A stretch of DNA of 64,000 bases from an uncultured Maribacter sp. (GTDB lineage Bacteria > Bacteroidota > Bacteroidia > Flavobacteriales > Flavobacteriaceae): positions 895,728 to 959,727 of the forward strand of contig NZ_CANMBB010000001.1 of NCBI RefSeq assembly GCF_947495965.1, read 5' to 3'. Position numbers and translations under genes: made by a program. Below, one piece after another: positions 1 through 9,707 of the stretch (position 1 is the first letter of the stretch; each line of letters starts with the position of its first letter). A model generated the notes under the pieces. That model searched no databases. It was given only the letters and a program-made list of their open reading frames with translations, and was not told the DNA's origin.

Positions 1-1113
1 AGAACATTTAACATCATCTGCAAAAATTTCTAACTGTGGTTTTGTATTTATGGTAGCTTTATCGCTTATAAGAATATTGTTGTTTTGCTGAAAAGCATTC
101 GTCTTTTGGGCAATTTTATCTACAATAATTTTACCATTAAATACCCCCGTAGAGCTTTCTCCGTAAATACCTTTATAATCTTGATGACTTTCACAATTAG
201 GCTCTATATGATGCACTAAAGTATGATGGTCTACATGCTGCTTTTCTCCTAAAATGGTAACCCCTTTCATAATAGAGTCTATATACTCTCCATTCTGATA
301 AAAGTTAAGGTTATTACGAGTTAATTTACCTCCAAAAGAAAAGGTATGCAACTTAACAACACTTTTATTTTTTTGATCTATGTACGTGTTATCTATTAAA
401 GATGCTCCAGCTGTATCATTTTGAAGCTTGTAAATATCTACAATTGCATTGTCTGCAGCAAAGATTTCTGTTACAGCATTTGTAAGTACATTGTTGCTTG
501 TTAAGCTTTGGTGCCTTTCTATAATCTGAACCTCAGCATTTTCCTCTACAATAATTAAATTTCTTGGTTGTAGCATTAAAGAAGCTTCATTTCCTGTTGC
601 GAAATGTAAAATCTCAATAGGCTTCTTAGGCATCTTATTTTTAGGAATATAAATATATGCTCCTTCTCTACTAAATGCCGTATTTAATGTTGTTAAAGAC
701 TCCTCTTTAGATGCAACTTTATTAAAATAAACATCTATAACTGGCTTATACATATCTTTTGTTAAAGCCGAACTCATTAAACAAATATCTACACCATCAT
801 GCGTAGTTTCAGATAAATAGGAGCTGTAAATACCATCTACAAAAACAATTTTATAAGTATCTATCTCATGTAAAAAATATTGTTTTACATCATTATACTC
901 TATAGTATTCTCTGTTTTAGGAAAAATACTAAAATCTATTTTACGTAAACTATTTAAAGAAGTATACTTCCAAGCTTCTTCCTTTTTTGTTGGGAAACCT
1001 TTGGTTTCAAAATTTTTAATAGCTTCCGTACGAATATCGTGAACAGGATTCTCCACATCTACATTATTCTCAAATGCCATAAAGGAAGAAACTAGCTTAT
1101 CTTTTAATTCCAT
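1..1113 (-). CDS. sufD: SufD, Fe-S cluster assembly scaffold subunit (3' end beyond window)
   Basis: About 371 N-terminal residues are present. The frame stays open to the left edge, so roughly the last 60-70 residues of a normal ~435-residue SufD lie outside. It starts MELKDKLVSS at position 1113 and contains the SufBD beta-helix region, including HHTLVHHIEPNCESHQDYKG and IYGESSTGVFNGKI. In the family SufD pairs with SufB and the SufC ATPase to build Fe-S clusters in the cytoplasm. It is the fourth gene of the minus-strand run A-type carrier-sufB-sufC-sufD. sufS would be expected next, outside the window. Confidence 0.93.
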   Translation of the reverse strand, partial: MELKDKLVSSFMAFENNVDVENPVHDIRTEAIKNFETKGFPTKKEEAWKYTSLNSLRKIDFSIFPKTENTIEYNDVKQYFLHEIDTYKIVFVDGIYSSYLSETTHDGVDICLMSSALTKDMYKPVIDVYFNKVASKEESLTTLNTAFSREGAYIYIPKNKMPKKPIEILHFATGNEASLMLQPRNLIIVEENAEVQIIERHQSLTSNNVLTNAVTEIFAADNAIVDIYKLQNDTAGASLIDNTYIDQKNKSVVKLHTFSFGGKLTRNNLNFYQNGEYIDSIMKGVTILGEKQHVDHHTLVHHIEPNCESHQDYKGIYGESSTGVFNGKIIVDKIAQKTNAFQQNNNILISDKATINTKPQLEIFADDVKCS

Positions 1114-1172
1114 TTTTTTCTAGTATTAAGTAATTAGTATTAAGCTCTGAGACTTATTACTTTGTACTCCTG

Positions 1173-1925
1173 TTAAACTGTAGCTTCATTTTTAAGCCAA
1201 TCATATCCTTTTTCTTCTAACTCTAGTGCTAGTTCTTTTCCTCCAGATTTTACTATTTTACCATTATGTAAAACATGTACAAAATCTGGCACTATATAAT
1301 CTAACAAACGTTGGTAGTGTGTAATTACTAATACCGCGTTGTCTTTACTCTTAAGCTTATTAACTCCGTTAGCAACAATACGTAAAGCATCTATATCTAA
1401 ACCAGAATCTGTTTCATCTAAAATAGCTAGTTTAGGTTCTAACATTGCCATCTGGAAAATTTCATTACGTTTTTTCTCTCCACCCGAAAAACCTTCATTT
1501 AAAGAACGAGATAAGAATTTACGGTCTATTTCTAAAAGTTCTGATTTTTCTCTAATTAACTTTAGCATGTCTTTCGCAGGCATTTCTTCTAATCCCTTTG
1601 CTTTTCTAGACTCGTTAATAGCCGTTTTCATAAAGTTAGTTACAGAAACTCCAGGAATTTCTACAGGATATTGAAAAGATAAAAACACCCCTTTATGAGC
1701 TCTTTCTTCTGGAGAAACTTCATCTAAATCCTCACCATCTAATTCTACAGAACCATCGGTAACTTCAAAATTCTCTTTTCCAGCGATTACAGATGCTAAG
1801 GTACTTTTTCCAGAACCATTAGGGCCCATTATTGCATGAACCTCCCCTGCTTTCATCTCCAAATTAATTCCTTTTAAAATCTCCTTATCCTCTACTTGTG
1901 CGTGTAGATTATTAATTTTTAACAT
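1173..1925 (-). CDS. sufC: SufC, Fe-S cluster assembly ATPase
   Basis: This 250-residue ABC-type ATPase has Walker A GPNGSGKS at residues 34-41, signature SGGEK at 147-151 and Walker B ILDE at 168-171. The FSGGEKKRNEIFQMA stretch is diagnostic of SufC as opposed to transport ATPases. It powers the SufBC2D scaffold in the cytoplasm. It lies between sufB (70 nt upstream) and sufD (59 nt downstream) on the same strand. Length and start are normal for the family. Confidence 0.97.
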   Translation of the reverse strand: MLKINNLHAQVEDKEILKGINLEMKAGEVHAIMGPNGSGKSTLASVIAGKENFEVTDGSVELDGEDLDEVSPEERAHKGVFLSFQYPVEIPGVSVTNFMKTAINESRKAKGLEEMPAKDMLKLIREKSELLEIDRKFLSRSLNEGFSGGEKKRNEIFQMAMLEPKLAILDETDSGLDIDALRIVANGVNKLKSKDNAVLVITHYQRLLDYIVPDFVHVLHNGKIVKSGGKELALELEEKGYDWLKNEATV

Positions 1926-1995
1926 TGTCTTCTACTTTAAATATTCTAGTGCCTCTGGCAATTTTATTTTTTTATACAGTGTATAATATTATTGA

Positions 1996-3441
1996 CTACC
2001 CTACAGAACCTTCTAAACTAATTTCTAATAATTTTTGAGCTTCTACAGCAAACTCCATTGGTAATTTATTTAATACTTCTTTACTAAAGCCATTTACAAT
2101 AAGTGCAATAGCTTTTTCTGTATCTATACCTCTTTGGTTACAATAGAAAATTTGATCTTCTCCAATTTTACTTGTAGTAGCCTCATGCTCTATCATTGCC
2201 GATTTATTTTTTGCTTCTATATATGGAAAAGTATGTGCGCCACATTCATTACCCATTAGTAAAGAATCGCACTGCGAGAAGTTTCTAGCATTTTCTGCTC
2301 TAGAACCTACTTGTACTAAACCACGATAACTATTTTGAGATTTTCCTGCAGAAATACCTTTAGATATAATAGTACTCTTGGTATTTTTTCCAAGGTGAAT
2401 CATTTTTGTACCTGTATCTGCTTGCTGATAATTATTAGTAACAGCTATAGAATAAAATTCTCCAATAGAATTATCTCCTTTTAAGATACAAGAAGGATAT
2501 TTCCATGTTACCGCAGATCCAGTTTCTACTTGTGTCCATGATACTTTTGCATTCTTTTCGCAAATAGCTCTTTTAGTAACAAAATTATAAACGCCTCCTT
2601 TACCCTCAGCATTACCAGGAAACCAGTTTTGTACCGTTGAGTATTTTATCTCTGCATCATCTAAAGCAATAAGCTCTACCACTGCTGCGTGTAATTGATT
2701 TTCGTCTCTGGATGGTGCTGTGCAACCTTCTAAATAACTTACATAACTACTTTCATCTGCAATTACTAAAGTTCTTTCGAACTGTCCTGTACCACCTTCA
2801 TTAATTCTAAAATAAGTAGATAATTCCATTGGGCATTTTACGCCTTTTGGAATATAACAGAAAGAACCATCTGTAAATACCGCAGAATTTAATGCCGCAT
2901 AAAAATTATCTGTTTTAGGAACTACAGTTCCCATATATTTTTTAACTAATTCTGGATGTTCTTGTATCGCTTCAGAAATTGGCATAAAAATAATACCCTT
3001 TTCTGCAAGAGTCTTTTTAAATGTAGTTGCTACAGAAACAGAATCTACAACAATATCTACCGCAACATTTTGCAATTTCTTTTGCTCATCTACAGATATG
3101 CCCAACTTTTTATACATTTCTAATAAATCTGGATCCACATCATCCAACGTTTTATTAGGGTCTGCTGCTTTTGGTGCAGAATAGTAACTTATCGCCTGAA
3201 AATCTGGTTTCTCATAATTTACGTTTGCCCACTCTGGCTCCTCCATGCTTTCCCAAACACGAAAAGCATCCAGACGCCAATCTGTCATCCATTGTGGTTC
3301 GTTCTTCTTTTTAGAAATAGCACGTACTATATCTTCATTAAGACCTTTTGGAAAAGTATCCGATTCTATATTTGTATAGAAACCGTACTCATATTCTTTG
3401 GTTTCTAACTCTTTTTTTAATTCCTCTTCTGTATATGCCAT
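1996..3441 (-). CDS. sufB: SufB, Fe-S cluster assembly scaffold
   Basis: This 481-residue protein has the usual SufB length. It carries the family core, with [28 protein letters not shown] and the C-terminal [19 protein letters not shown] and [12 protein letters not shown]. SufB is the subunit on which clusters are assembled from SufS-derived sulfur. It follows the A-type carrier gene after 84 nt and precedes sufC in one operon. Nothing is unusual. Confidence 0.97.
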   Translation of the reverse strand: MAYTEEELKKELETKEYEYGFYTNIESDTFPKGLNEDIVRAISKKKNEPQWMTDWRLDAFRVWESMEEPEWANVNYEKPDFQAISYYSAPKAADPNKTLDDVDPDLLEMYKKLGISVDEQKKLQNVAVDIVVDSVSVATTFKKTLAEKGIIFMPISEAIQEHPELVKKYMGTVVPKTDNFYAALNSAVFTDGSFCYIPKGVKCPMELSTYFRINEGGTGQFERTLVIADESSYVSYLEGCTAPSRDENQLHAAVVELIALDDAEIKYSTVQNWFPGNAEGKGGVYNFVTKRAICEKNAKVSWTQVETGSAVTWKYPSCILKGDNSIGEFYSIAVTNNYQQADTGTKMIHLGKNTKSTIISKGISAGKSQNSYRGLVQVGSRAENARNFSQCDSLLMGNECGAHTFPYIEAKNKSAMIEHEATTSKIGEDQIFYCNQRGIDTEKAIALIVNGFSKEVLNKLPMEFAVEAQKLLEISLEGSVG

Positions 3442-3525
3442 AAGCCCTATTTAATTCCCCAAAGGGAGAATTGAACTAATTAATATTATTTACCTATTAA
3501 AACTAGAAAGCCTTAATACGTTGTT

Positions 3526-3855
3526 TTATAATGAAAAACTTTCTCCACAACCACATGTTCTCTGTGCATTGGGATTGTTAAAAACAAAACCTTTACCGTT
3601 AAGACCACCCGAATACTCTAGAGTAGTACCTACTAGGTATAAAAAACTCTTTTTATCTACAACAATACGTACATCATTGTCTTCAAAAACCTTATCGGTT
3701 TCACTAATTTTATTGTCAAAATCTAATTCATAAGACAAACCGCTACAACCGCCACTTTTTACACCAACGCGCACATAGTCCTTAGTAGCATCAAAACCTC
3801 CTTCGGTCATTAAACCCACAACTCTCTTTTTTGCTGTTTCCGATACTTGAATCAT
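3526..3855 (-). CDS. A-type Fe-S cluster carrier (SufA/IscA/ErpA family)
   Basis: This 109-residue HesB/IscA-family protein has the three conserved cysteines: C37 in SGGCSGLSYEL and C101/C103 in the C-terminal CGCGESF. These bind and hand over [2Fe-2S] or [4Fe-4S] clusters. It is the first gene of the suf operon on the minus strand, which supports a SufA-like role. Family assignment is secure, but choosing between SufA, IscA and ErpA is not possible from sequence alone, so no symbol is given. Confidence 0.94.
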   Translation of the reverse strand: MIQVSETAKKRVVGLMTEGGFDATKDYVRVGVKSGGCSGLSYELDFDNKISETDKVFEDNDVRIVVDKKSFLYLVGTTLEYSGGLNGKGFVFNNPNAQRTCGCGESFSL

Positions 3856-3884
3856 AGTTAACTGGATTAAATCTAAATAGTTTA

Positions 3885-3892
3885 CAAATATA
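3885..3892 (-). promoter_or_regulatory. Candidate -7 box of the suf operon
   Basis: Read on the minus strand this is TATATTTG, an exact match to the Bacteroidota -7 consensus TAnnTTTG, about 30 nt before the start codon of the first suf gene. No good TTTG partner is visible at -33. The assignment is inference from spacing and consensus. Confidence 0.4.
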
Positions 3893-4023
3893 TGTTATAA
3901 GTAGGATTTTTTGCTATAAACTTACATTAATATAACTCATATAGTTATAAGTTTTCTTTATGTAACAACATCTAACCCAATAGAAACTATGGTTCTTAAT
4001 TCTAGGATCCTTATTTTTGCAAT

Positions 4024-5073
4024 ATGTTAGAAGACAAGAATCAGGAAAGAACATCTTTAGAAAGTTTAGGAGAATTTGGACTTATAAACCATTTAACAAA
4101 GAACTTTAAAATAACTAAAAGCTCAACTATAAAAGGCATTGGCGACGATGCTGCTGTATTAGATTTTAAAGATAAAAAAGTAGTTATTTCTACAGATTTA
4201 TTGGTAGAAAATGTACATTTTGACCTTAGCTACATGCCTCTTAAGCATTTGGGTTATAAGGCTGTAATGGTAAATCTATCGGATATTTATGCCATGAATG
4301 CTAAAGCAACTCAAATTACTGTTTCCATTGCTGTTTCTAATAGGTTTCCTTTAGAAGCCTTAGAAGAATTATATGCAGGAATAGCTACTGCTGCCGAAAA
4401 ATACAAAGTAGATTTAATTGGCGGGGATACTACTTCCTCTACCAAAGGCATGTTAATTAGTATTACTGCTATTGGGGAAGCTAATGAAGAAGATATTGTA
4501 TATAGAAACGGTGCTAAACCAAAAGATTTACTAGTTGTTACCGGCGATTTAGGTGGCGCTTACATGGGATTACAAGTTTTAGAAAGAGAAAAGGAAGTTT
4601 TTAAAGTAAACCCTAATAACCAACCAGATTTAGAGCCTTACTCTTATATTGTTGAAAGACAATTAAAACCTGAAGCCCGTAAAGATATTCCGGAATTACT
4701 TAAAGAATTGGACGTACACCCAACTTCTATGATAGATATTAGTGACGGACTCTCTTCTGAAATTTTACATTTGTGTGAAAATAGCAAAGTTGGGATCAAC
4801 TTATATGAAGATAAAATTCCGTTAGATCCAACCGTAATTTCTACTTGTGAAGAATTTAATTTAGATGGTACTACAGTTGCCTTAAGTGGCGGTGAAGATT
4901 ATGAATTGTTGTTCACTATAGACCAAAAAGAATTCCCAAAAATTAAGGGCAATCCTAACTTTTCTGTTGTGGGGCATACGACAGAAGAGAATGAAGGTGC
5001 TTTCTTAATCTCTAGGAATAATTCTAAAATTCCGATAACCGCTCAGGGCTGGAATTCGCTCGCCAAAGCATAG
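4024..5073 (+). CDS. thiL: Thiamine-monophosphate kinase ThiL
   Basis: This 349-residue enzyme phosphorylates thiamine monophosphate to the active cofactor thiamine diphosphate using ATP. N-terminal GIGDDAAV (residues 38-45), the metal-binding LIGGDTTSS region and MIDISDGLSSE are typical of ThiL within the PurM/AIR-synthase fold. It is divergent from the suf operon and ends one base before the convergent small gene at 5075. Length is normal and the ATG at 4024 gives a complete N-terminus. Confidence 0.95.
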   Translation: MLEDKNQERTSLESLGEFGLINHLTKNFKITKSSTIKGIGDDAAVLDFKDKKVVISTDLLVENVHFDLSYMPLKHLGYKAVMVNLSDIYAMNAKATQITVSIAVSNRFPLEALEELYAGIATAAEKYKVDLIGGDTTSSTKGMLISITAIGEANEEDIVYRNGAKPKDLLVVTGDLGGAYMGLQVLEREKEVFKVNPNNQPDLEPYSYIVERQLKPEARKDIPELLKELDVHPTSMIDISDGLSSEILHLCENSKVGINLYEDKIPLDPTVISTCEEFNLDGTTVALSGGEDYELLFTIDQKEFPKIKGNPNFSVVGHTTEENEGAFLISRNNSKIPITAQGWNSLAKA

Positions 5074-5074
5074 G

Positions 5075-5296
5075 TTAAGCTACTTGCTGTGCAGCAGCTC
5101 TGTGTCTTTTCTGATAAATATCCTCAAGGGTATTATTTATATCTTGTAATTCTGGTGTTAATGCAGATAAATTTCCGCTAACATCTGTTGTAACCTCTCT
5201 ACCACAATGAATGCATTTGTATTCCTTAATGTGTGAAGTAACTTTTTTAGACACAGAATAGTGGTGTCCAAAAATATTGCATATGACTTTCTTCAT
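5075..5296 (-). CDS. Small cysteine/histidine-rich protein, putative zinc-binding
   Basis: This 73-residue protein of unknown function has an N-terminal CNIFGHHY segment (C6, H11, H12) and a C-x2-C pair at C28/C31 (KCIHCGREV), which together could bind one zinc ion. The C-terminal half is predicted helical and polar. It is convergent with thiL, with stop codons only one base apart. No partner gene suggests a role. It resembles short zinc-ribbon-like proteins found as hypotheticals in flavobacteria. Confidence 0.7.
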   Translation of the reverse strand: MKKVICNIFGHHYSVSKKVTSHIKEYKCIHCGREVTTDVSGNLSALTPELQDINNTLEDIYQKRHRAAAQQVA

Positions 5297-5633
5297 AATG
5301 TAGGTTGTTTTTAGGCGTATTTATGCGATTTGGGGACCTATAAATACAAAGTTCTTAATTTGGTTATGGTGTTAAAAAATGCTTTTTCAAACATTATGAA
5401 GAGATAACGGCATATGTCTGTTTTTTATTGGCAAAAACAAATAAAATTCTGTTTTTTTCGATTAAAAACACAAAATTCGATGAACTGCTATTTTATGCCG
5501 ATGAACGACATAAAGTATAATCGATTAAAAAACAAACATTTAGACAAAAAACATTTGAAATAGAATTGCATTACTAAAATACTCTAAAAATTTTGCCTTC
5601 TATTTTACTATATTACCACATATTAACAATTTT
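5297..5633. promoter_or_regulatory. Intergenic control region with tandem direct repeats
   Basis: This 337-nt gap between the small zinc protein and the amino-acid carrier holds ordered repeats. CGATGAAC occurs at 5478-5485 and 5499-5506, exactly 21 bp apart (two helical turns). TCGATTAAAAA occurs at 5458 and 5521 on either side of this pair. Paired short direct repeats at 21-22 bp are characteristic of LytTR-type response-regulator sites. That assignment is inference. No open frame or terminator stands out in the gap. Confidence 0.45.
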
Positions 5634-6911
5634 ATGAATAAGACTAGAGATGTTTTAGTTACAGCTTTTGCACTATTTTCTCTTTTCTTTGGTGCTGGAA
5701 ATTTAATATTACCCCCTTTATTAGGTTTTAAATCTGGTAATCTTTGGGGCTTAGTTACTATTGGTTTTTGTATTTCCGCAGTAGTTATACCAATATTAGG
5801 TATACTAGCCCATGCAAAACTGCAAGGCACTATCTTTGATTTTGGCAAAAAAGTTTCTCCTACATTTAGCTTAGCATACTCTTTTATTGTTTATGCCATA
5901 TCTATAAGTTTACCTTCTCCAAGAACAGCATCGGTAACTCATGAAATGGCCATTGCTCCTTTCTTTAACACCTCTTATCTTACTACTAGTATTGTTTATT
6001 TTTCTTTGGTATTTGTCTTTGTAATAAATAGATCAAAAATTTTAAATGTAATAGGTAAGATTTTAACTCCTGCTATTATCCTTATTTTACTTTTAATAAT
6101 TGGAATACTAACTTTTTCTTTTGATTTCTCTTTTGGCAATACACTTTTTACTAGTCCTTTTACGGATGGCATTTTAGAGGGTTACCAAACGTTTGATGCT
6201 ATTGGCGCAGTAGTTGTTGGAGGTGTAATTATAGTATCTATCCAAATAAAAAATAAAGAAGATAGTTATGAGACTAAAAAAACATTAATTAGAAAAGCTG
6301 GATGGTTAGCTGGGCTAGCTCTATTTTTAATATATACGGGATTAGCTGTTTCTGGGGCACTGGCGCATAATTCTTTTGATTCTGAAATAAGCAGGACAGC
6401 TCTTTTAACAGGAATAGCAAACTTAAGTTTAGGGAATATTGGAAACTTATTTTTAAGCATTTTAGTGAGTCTGGCTTGCTTTACCACAGCAGTAGGAATA
6501 GTTACTGGAACAGCAGATTTTGTAAAATCCAGATGCAATAAATCTAGGCTAGCTTATAATATTACTGCAATTATAGGATGTCTTTTAGGAATAGTAATGG
6601 GGCAATTTAATGTAGGGTATATTATAGCTGTTGCTTTACCTGCTCTTATGCTTATTTATCCTATTACTATTGTTTTAATTTTACTTAACAATTTACCTGA
6701 AAAATATGCTTCAAAAATAGTTTTTAAAAGTGTGGTTATAGCTACTATTCTTTTTAGCATTCCAGATTTTCTAAATAGTATTCCTCTTATTACTCTCAAA
6801 GCAACTATTTTTTCCTGGATACCCTTACAAAAATATAGCATGGGCTGGGTGCTACCAGCTTTAGTTGTTTTTATTGTTTCAAATATGGTTAAAAAACATA
6901 AATACGAATAA
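5634..6911 (+). CDS. brnQ: Branched-chain amino acid:cation symporter (BrnQ/LIVCS family)
   Basis: This 425-residue, highly hydrophobic protein has about 12 predicted membrane helices. It opens with the family signature FALFSLFFGAGNLILPPLLG near residues 12-31 and has SFDAIGAVVVGG-like residues in the middle (TFDAIGAVVVGGVI). Members import leucine, isoleucine and valine with Na+ or H+. It stands alone, preceded by the repeat-bearing region 5297-5633, which may control it. The C-terminus VKKHKYE is short and basic, as expected for a cytoplasmic end. Confidence 0.93.
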   Translation: MNKTRDVLVTAFALFSLFFGAGNLILPPLLGFKSGNLWGLVTIGFCISAVVIPILGILAHAKLQGTIFDFGKKVSPTFSLAYSFIVYAISISLPSPRTASVTHEMAIAPFFNTSYLTTSIVYFSLVFVFVINRSKILNVIGKILTPAIILILLLIIGILTFSFDFSFGNTLFTSPFTDGILEGYQTFDAIGAVVVGGVIIVSIQIKNKEDSYETKKTLIRKAGWLAGLALFLIYTGLAVSGALAHNSFDSEISRTALLTGIANLSLGNIGNLFLSILVSLACFTTAVGIVTGTADFVKSRCNKSRLAYNITAIIGCLLGIVMGQFNVGYIIAVALPALMLIYPITIVLILLNNLPEKYASKIVFKSVVIATILFSIPDFLNSIPLITLKATIFSWIPLQKYSMGWVLPALVVFIVSNMVKKHKYE

Positions 6912-7124
6912 ACTAGTAATAGTTGAGAATGGTTTTGATTTAGCCACGGTATACTCAAATCTTATCTGAATTTTACCGATGATTTTTGGCAAAATTTCAA
7001 AACAAATGCGATTTAAAAGAATACGCTGCACTTGTTTTATAGATGAATTAAATTTTAGTTTTTTTGACTTTGGTTTTATTAAAAATATTTTTTGAAAATA
7101 AATATTGCAGATAACCAAAAGTGT

Positions 7125-7706
7125 TTACCCATGAATAGATTCTGATTTACCATAGTTTTTTATTATTTCGCCCTCTTTTTCTAAAAGGCTTTTCCATTGT
7201 TTATCTACATCAATACCTTCTCCATATTTACGGGCAAAGCCTAGAAATGTTTTATAATGTCCGGCTTCACTAATCATTAACTCACGATAAAATTTAGATA
7301 ACTCTTTATCTTTAATATTATCAGAAAGAACTTTAAAACGTTCACAGCTGCGTGCTTCTATCATAGCAGAAAATAATAGTCTGTTTACAAGAGATTGTTG
7401 CCTGCTTCCTCCTTTCATTTGCACTTTAAAAAGCTCATTTACGTAACTATCTTTCCTTTCTCTTCCTAATTTATAACCACGCTTTTTTATAATATCATGA
7501 ACCATCTGAAAGTGTTCCAATTCTTCTTGCGCCAACGCTAATAAATCTGTTACCAAATCTTCGTGTTCCGAATTTAAAGAAATAATAGTAATTGCATTGG
7601 TTGCTGCTTTTTGCTCGCACCACGCATGGTCTGTTAATATTTCTTCAATATTACTTTCCACTAAATTTGCCCAACGCGGGTCTGTTGCTAATTTTAAACC
7701 AAGCAT
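7125..7706 (-). CDS. miaE: tRNA-(ms2io6A) hydroxylase MiaE
   Basis: This 193-residue ferritin-like di-iron monooxygenase hydroxylates the isopentenyl group of ms2i6A at position 37 of certain tRNAs. Carboxylate and histidine ligand motifs are visible: HAWCEQKAA, EELEHFQMVH, EARSCERFK and SEAGHYKTF. The length matches the short bacterial MiaE type. It is on the minus strand, 54 nt downstream of the Xaa-Pro aminopeptidase gene, and could be co-transcribed with it. Confidence 0.93.
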   Translation of the reverse strand: MLGLKLATDPRWANLVESNIEEILTDHAWCEQKAATNAITIISLNSEHEDLVTDLLALAQEELEHFQMVHDIIKKRGYKLGRERKDSYVNELFKVQMKGGSRQQSLVNRLLFSAMIEARSCERFKVLSDNIKDKELSKFYRELMISEAGHYKTFLGFARKYGEGIDVDKQWKSLLEKEGEIIKNYGKSESIHG

Positions 7707-7760
7707 AATTATAACTTTAAAACTGTTTTTTTAAATCTAAAAGAGGTTTATCTTAATGTA

Positions 7761-9053
7761 TTAACTATGCATTAAAGTCTCTATCTCATCAACCTCTATA
7801 GGAATATTTGCCATAAGATTAAAAGGTGCTCCTTTTTCCTGAATAACTACATCATCCTCTATACGTATACCCATTTTTTCTTCCGGAATATAAATACCAG
7901 GTTCTACTGTAAAAACCATATTGGCTTTCATTGGAGTTTTTAATGCTCCATAATCGTGGGTATTTAAACCTATATGATGACTAGTACCATGCATAAAGTA
8001 CTTTTTATATGCCGGCCAATTTTTGTCTTCATTCTGTACATCGGCTTTATCTAGTAAGCCAAGTCCTAGTAATTCTGAGGTCATTATTTTTCCACATTCT
8101 TTATGGTATTGTGCCCAAATTGTTCCAGGAACCAACATTGCTGTGGCTTCATTTTTAACTCTTAAAACTGCTTCATATACCGCTTTTTGTCTTGGAGTAA
8201 ATTTTCCGTTAATAGGAATTGTACGTGTTAAATCGGAAGAATAATTAGCATACTCAGCAGCAACATCCATTAGAATTAAATCGCCATCTTTACATTGCTG
8301 ATTGTTTTCTATGTAATGTAAAACATTTGCATTATTACCACCTGCTATTATTGGTGTATATGCAAACCCTTTAGAACGGTTACGAATAAACTCATGAAGT
8401 AGCTCTGCCTCTATCTCATATTCCCAAACACCAGGCTTAATAAAACCTAGTAAACGACGAAATCCTTTTTCTGTAATATTACAAGCTGTTTGCATTAATG
8501 CAATTTCCTCTGGTTCTTTTACCCCTCTAATTTCTTGTAAAATAGGGTTGCTTTTAGCATATTGGTGGGCCGGAAATTGCTCTTTACATTTTTTTATAAA
8601 CCTATCTTCTCTAGTTTGTGTTTCTACTGCTTGCCGATAATGTTCATTTGTATTAAAATAAATAGTATCTGCCTCAGTCATTAAATCAAAAAATACTTTA
8701 TCAAAATCTGAAAGCCAATAAACTGCTTGTATTCCTGAAACTTCTGTTGCTTTTTCTTTGGTTAGTTTTTCTCCTTCCCAAATAGCAATATGCTCATTAG
8801 TTTCTCTTACAAATAATACTTCTCTCTGGTCTTTATGTAAAGCATCTGGAAATAATACTAATATAGTCTCTTCTTGATCTGCTCCAGATAAATAAAAAAT
8901 ATCTCTATGCTGCTCAAACGGCAATGTGCTATCTGCGCTAATAGGATAAATGTCATTAGAATTAAAAACGGCAATACTTTTAGGCTTCATTTTTGCCATA
9001 AATTTTTTGCGGTTTTTTATAAAAAGACTATTAGATATTTGTTCGTATTTCAT
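7761..9053 (-). CDS. pepP: Xaa-Pro aminopeptidase (peptidase family M24B)
   Basis: This 430-residue protein has an N-terminal aminopeptidase-P domain (to about residue 170) and a C-terminal pita-bread metallopeptidase domain. Dinuclear metal ligands are visible in MDVAAEYANYSSDLTRTIP (two Asp), FMHGTSHHIGLNTHD (His), VFTVEPGIY (Glu) and IRIEDDVV (Glu). It removes an N-terminal residue preceding proline, probably in the cytoplasm because no signal peptide is seen. Length is typical of flavobacterial PepP. Confidence 0.94.
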   Translation of the reverse strand: MKYEQISNSLFIKNRKKFMAKMKPKSIAVFNSNDIYPISADSTLPFEQHRDIFYLSGADQEETILVLFPDALHKDQREVLFVRETNEHIAIWEGEKLTKEKATEVSGIQAVYWLSDFDKVFFDLMTEADTIYFNTNEHYRQAVETQTREDRFIKKCKEQFPAHQYAKSNPILQEIRGVKEPEEIALMQTACNITEKGFRRLLGFIKPGVWEYEIEAELLHEFIRNRSKGFAYTPIIAGGNNANVLHYIENNQQCKDGDLILMDVAAEYANYSSDLTRTIPINGKFTPRQKAVYEAVLRVKNEATAMLVPGTIWAQYHKECGKIMTSELLGLGLLDKADVQNEDKNWPAYKKYFMHGTSHHIGLNTHDYGALKTPMKANMVFTVEPGIYIPEEKMGIRIEDDVVIQEKGAPFNLMANIPIEVDEIETLMHS

Positions 9054-9100
9054 ACTTTAAACTTTCAAAAGTTAGAGGTAAGCCTCGGAATAATTTATAC

Positions 9101-9113
9101 CTCGATTATCGAG
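9101..9113. repeat. Palindromic intergenic repeat, copy 1 (CTCGATTATCGAG)
   Basis: A 13-bp palindrome located 48 nt upstream of the pepP start. The same core occurs at 46464-46476 and 53323-53335, always between genes. This copy shares only the core and a few following bases (TAAAAT) with the others. Confidence 0.6.
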
Positions 9114-9149
9114 TAAAATTAACAAATCTATTTGGTAACCTAAGTATAC

Positions 9150-9186
9150 TAAACAAAAAAAGGAGCTTACATACATAAGCTCCTTC
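9150..9186 (-). terminator. Rho-independent terminator after the gene at 9211
   Basis: Arms AAGGAGCTTA (9160-9169) and TAAGCTCCTT (9176-9185) form a 10-bp stem with a 6-nt loop. On the minus strand it is followed by a run of T residues (9159 down to 9153). Confidence 0.85.
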
Positions 9187-9210
9187 CAGTTTAAATATTG
9201 GTTGTGTTTA

Positions 9211-9534
9211 TTATTTTGACATCATATTTTTTATAACTCCAAATATTGCCATAATTACTCCTCCACCAACGCCTCCGCCAGCTACACTTCCTAAGATACT
9301 CGATAAATCCATACCTCCAGCAGCATCAACTGCTGCAGATGTATCTACTCCAGAAGCGGCTCCAGCTCCTAAGCCCAGCATTCCTAATAATTGTCCTCCT
9401 AAACCTCCTCCTAAAATACCAGCAATGCTATTTCCTGCTGTACCTAAAGATAAGTTTTTAAACAATTTTCCTGCGACATTGCCTCCAATGGCGCCTGTTA
9501 CTAGTTGAATAATTAATGGTAAATACTCTTCCAT
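9211..9534 (-). CDS. Small glycine-rich membrane protein, unknown function
   Basis: This 107-residue protein consists almost entirely of small residues (Gly, Ala, Ser, Leu) in three hydrophobic stretches with GxxxG-type spacing: GAIGGNVAGK, ILGGGLGGQLLGMLG and GSVAGGGVGGGVIMAIFG. This suggests packed or oligomerising membrane helices. There is no cleavable signal. Similar glycine-zipper proteins are annotated as hypothetical in many bacteria. It is monocistronic with its own terminator, 174 nt from the divergent sortilin-like gene. Confidence 0.75.
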   Translation of the reverse strand: MEEYLPLIIQLVTGAIGGNVAGKLFKNLSLGTAGNSIAGILGGGLGGQLLGMLGLGAGAASGVDTSAAVDAAGGMDLSSILGSVAGGGVGGGVIMAIFGVIKNMMSK

Positions 9535-9707
9535 AATATTGTGGTTTGTTGGTTATACGACAATAAATTAACGAAAAAATTATCAAATTAACAATTTAGT
9601 GTTGCATTAAATGTTGATTTACAACAATATATGATGAATTTTTAAATTTTACCACTACAAAAGATATTCCTAACTTCCCTTTTTAAACCATAGCTATTTC
9701 TACTTAA

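Noticed and set aside
1339-1674. Plus-strand open frame inside sufC
   Set aside because: Antisense to a conserved ATPase core. Composition is serine/leucine-rich, with no family and no upstream signals.
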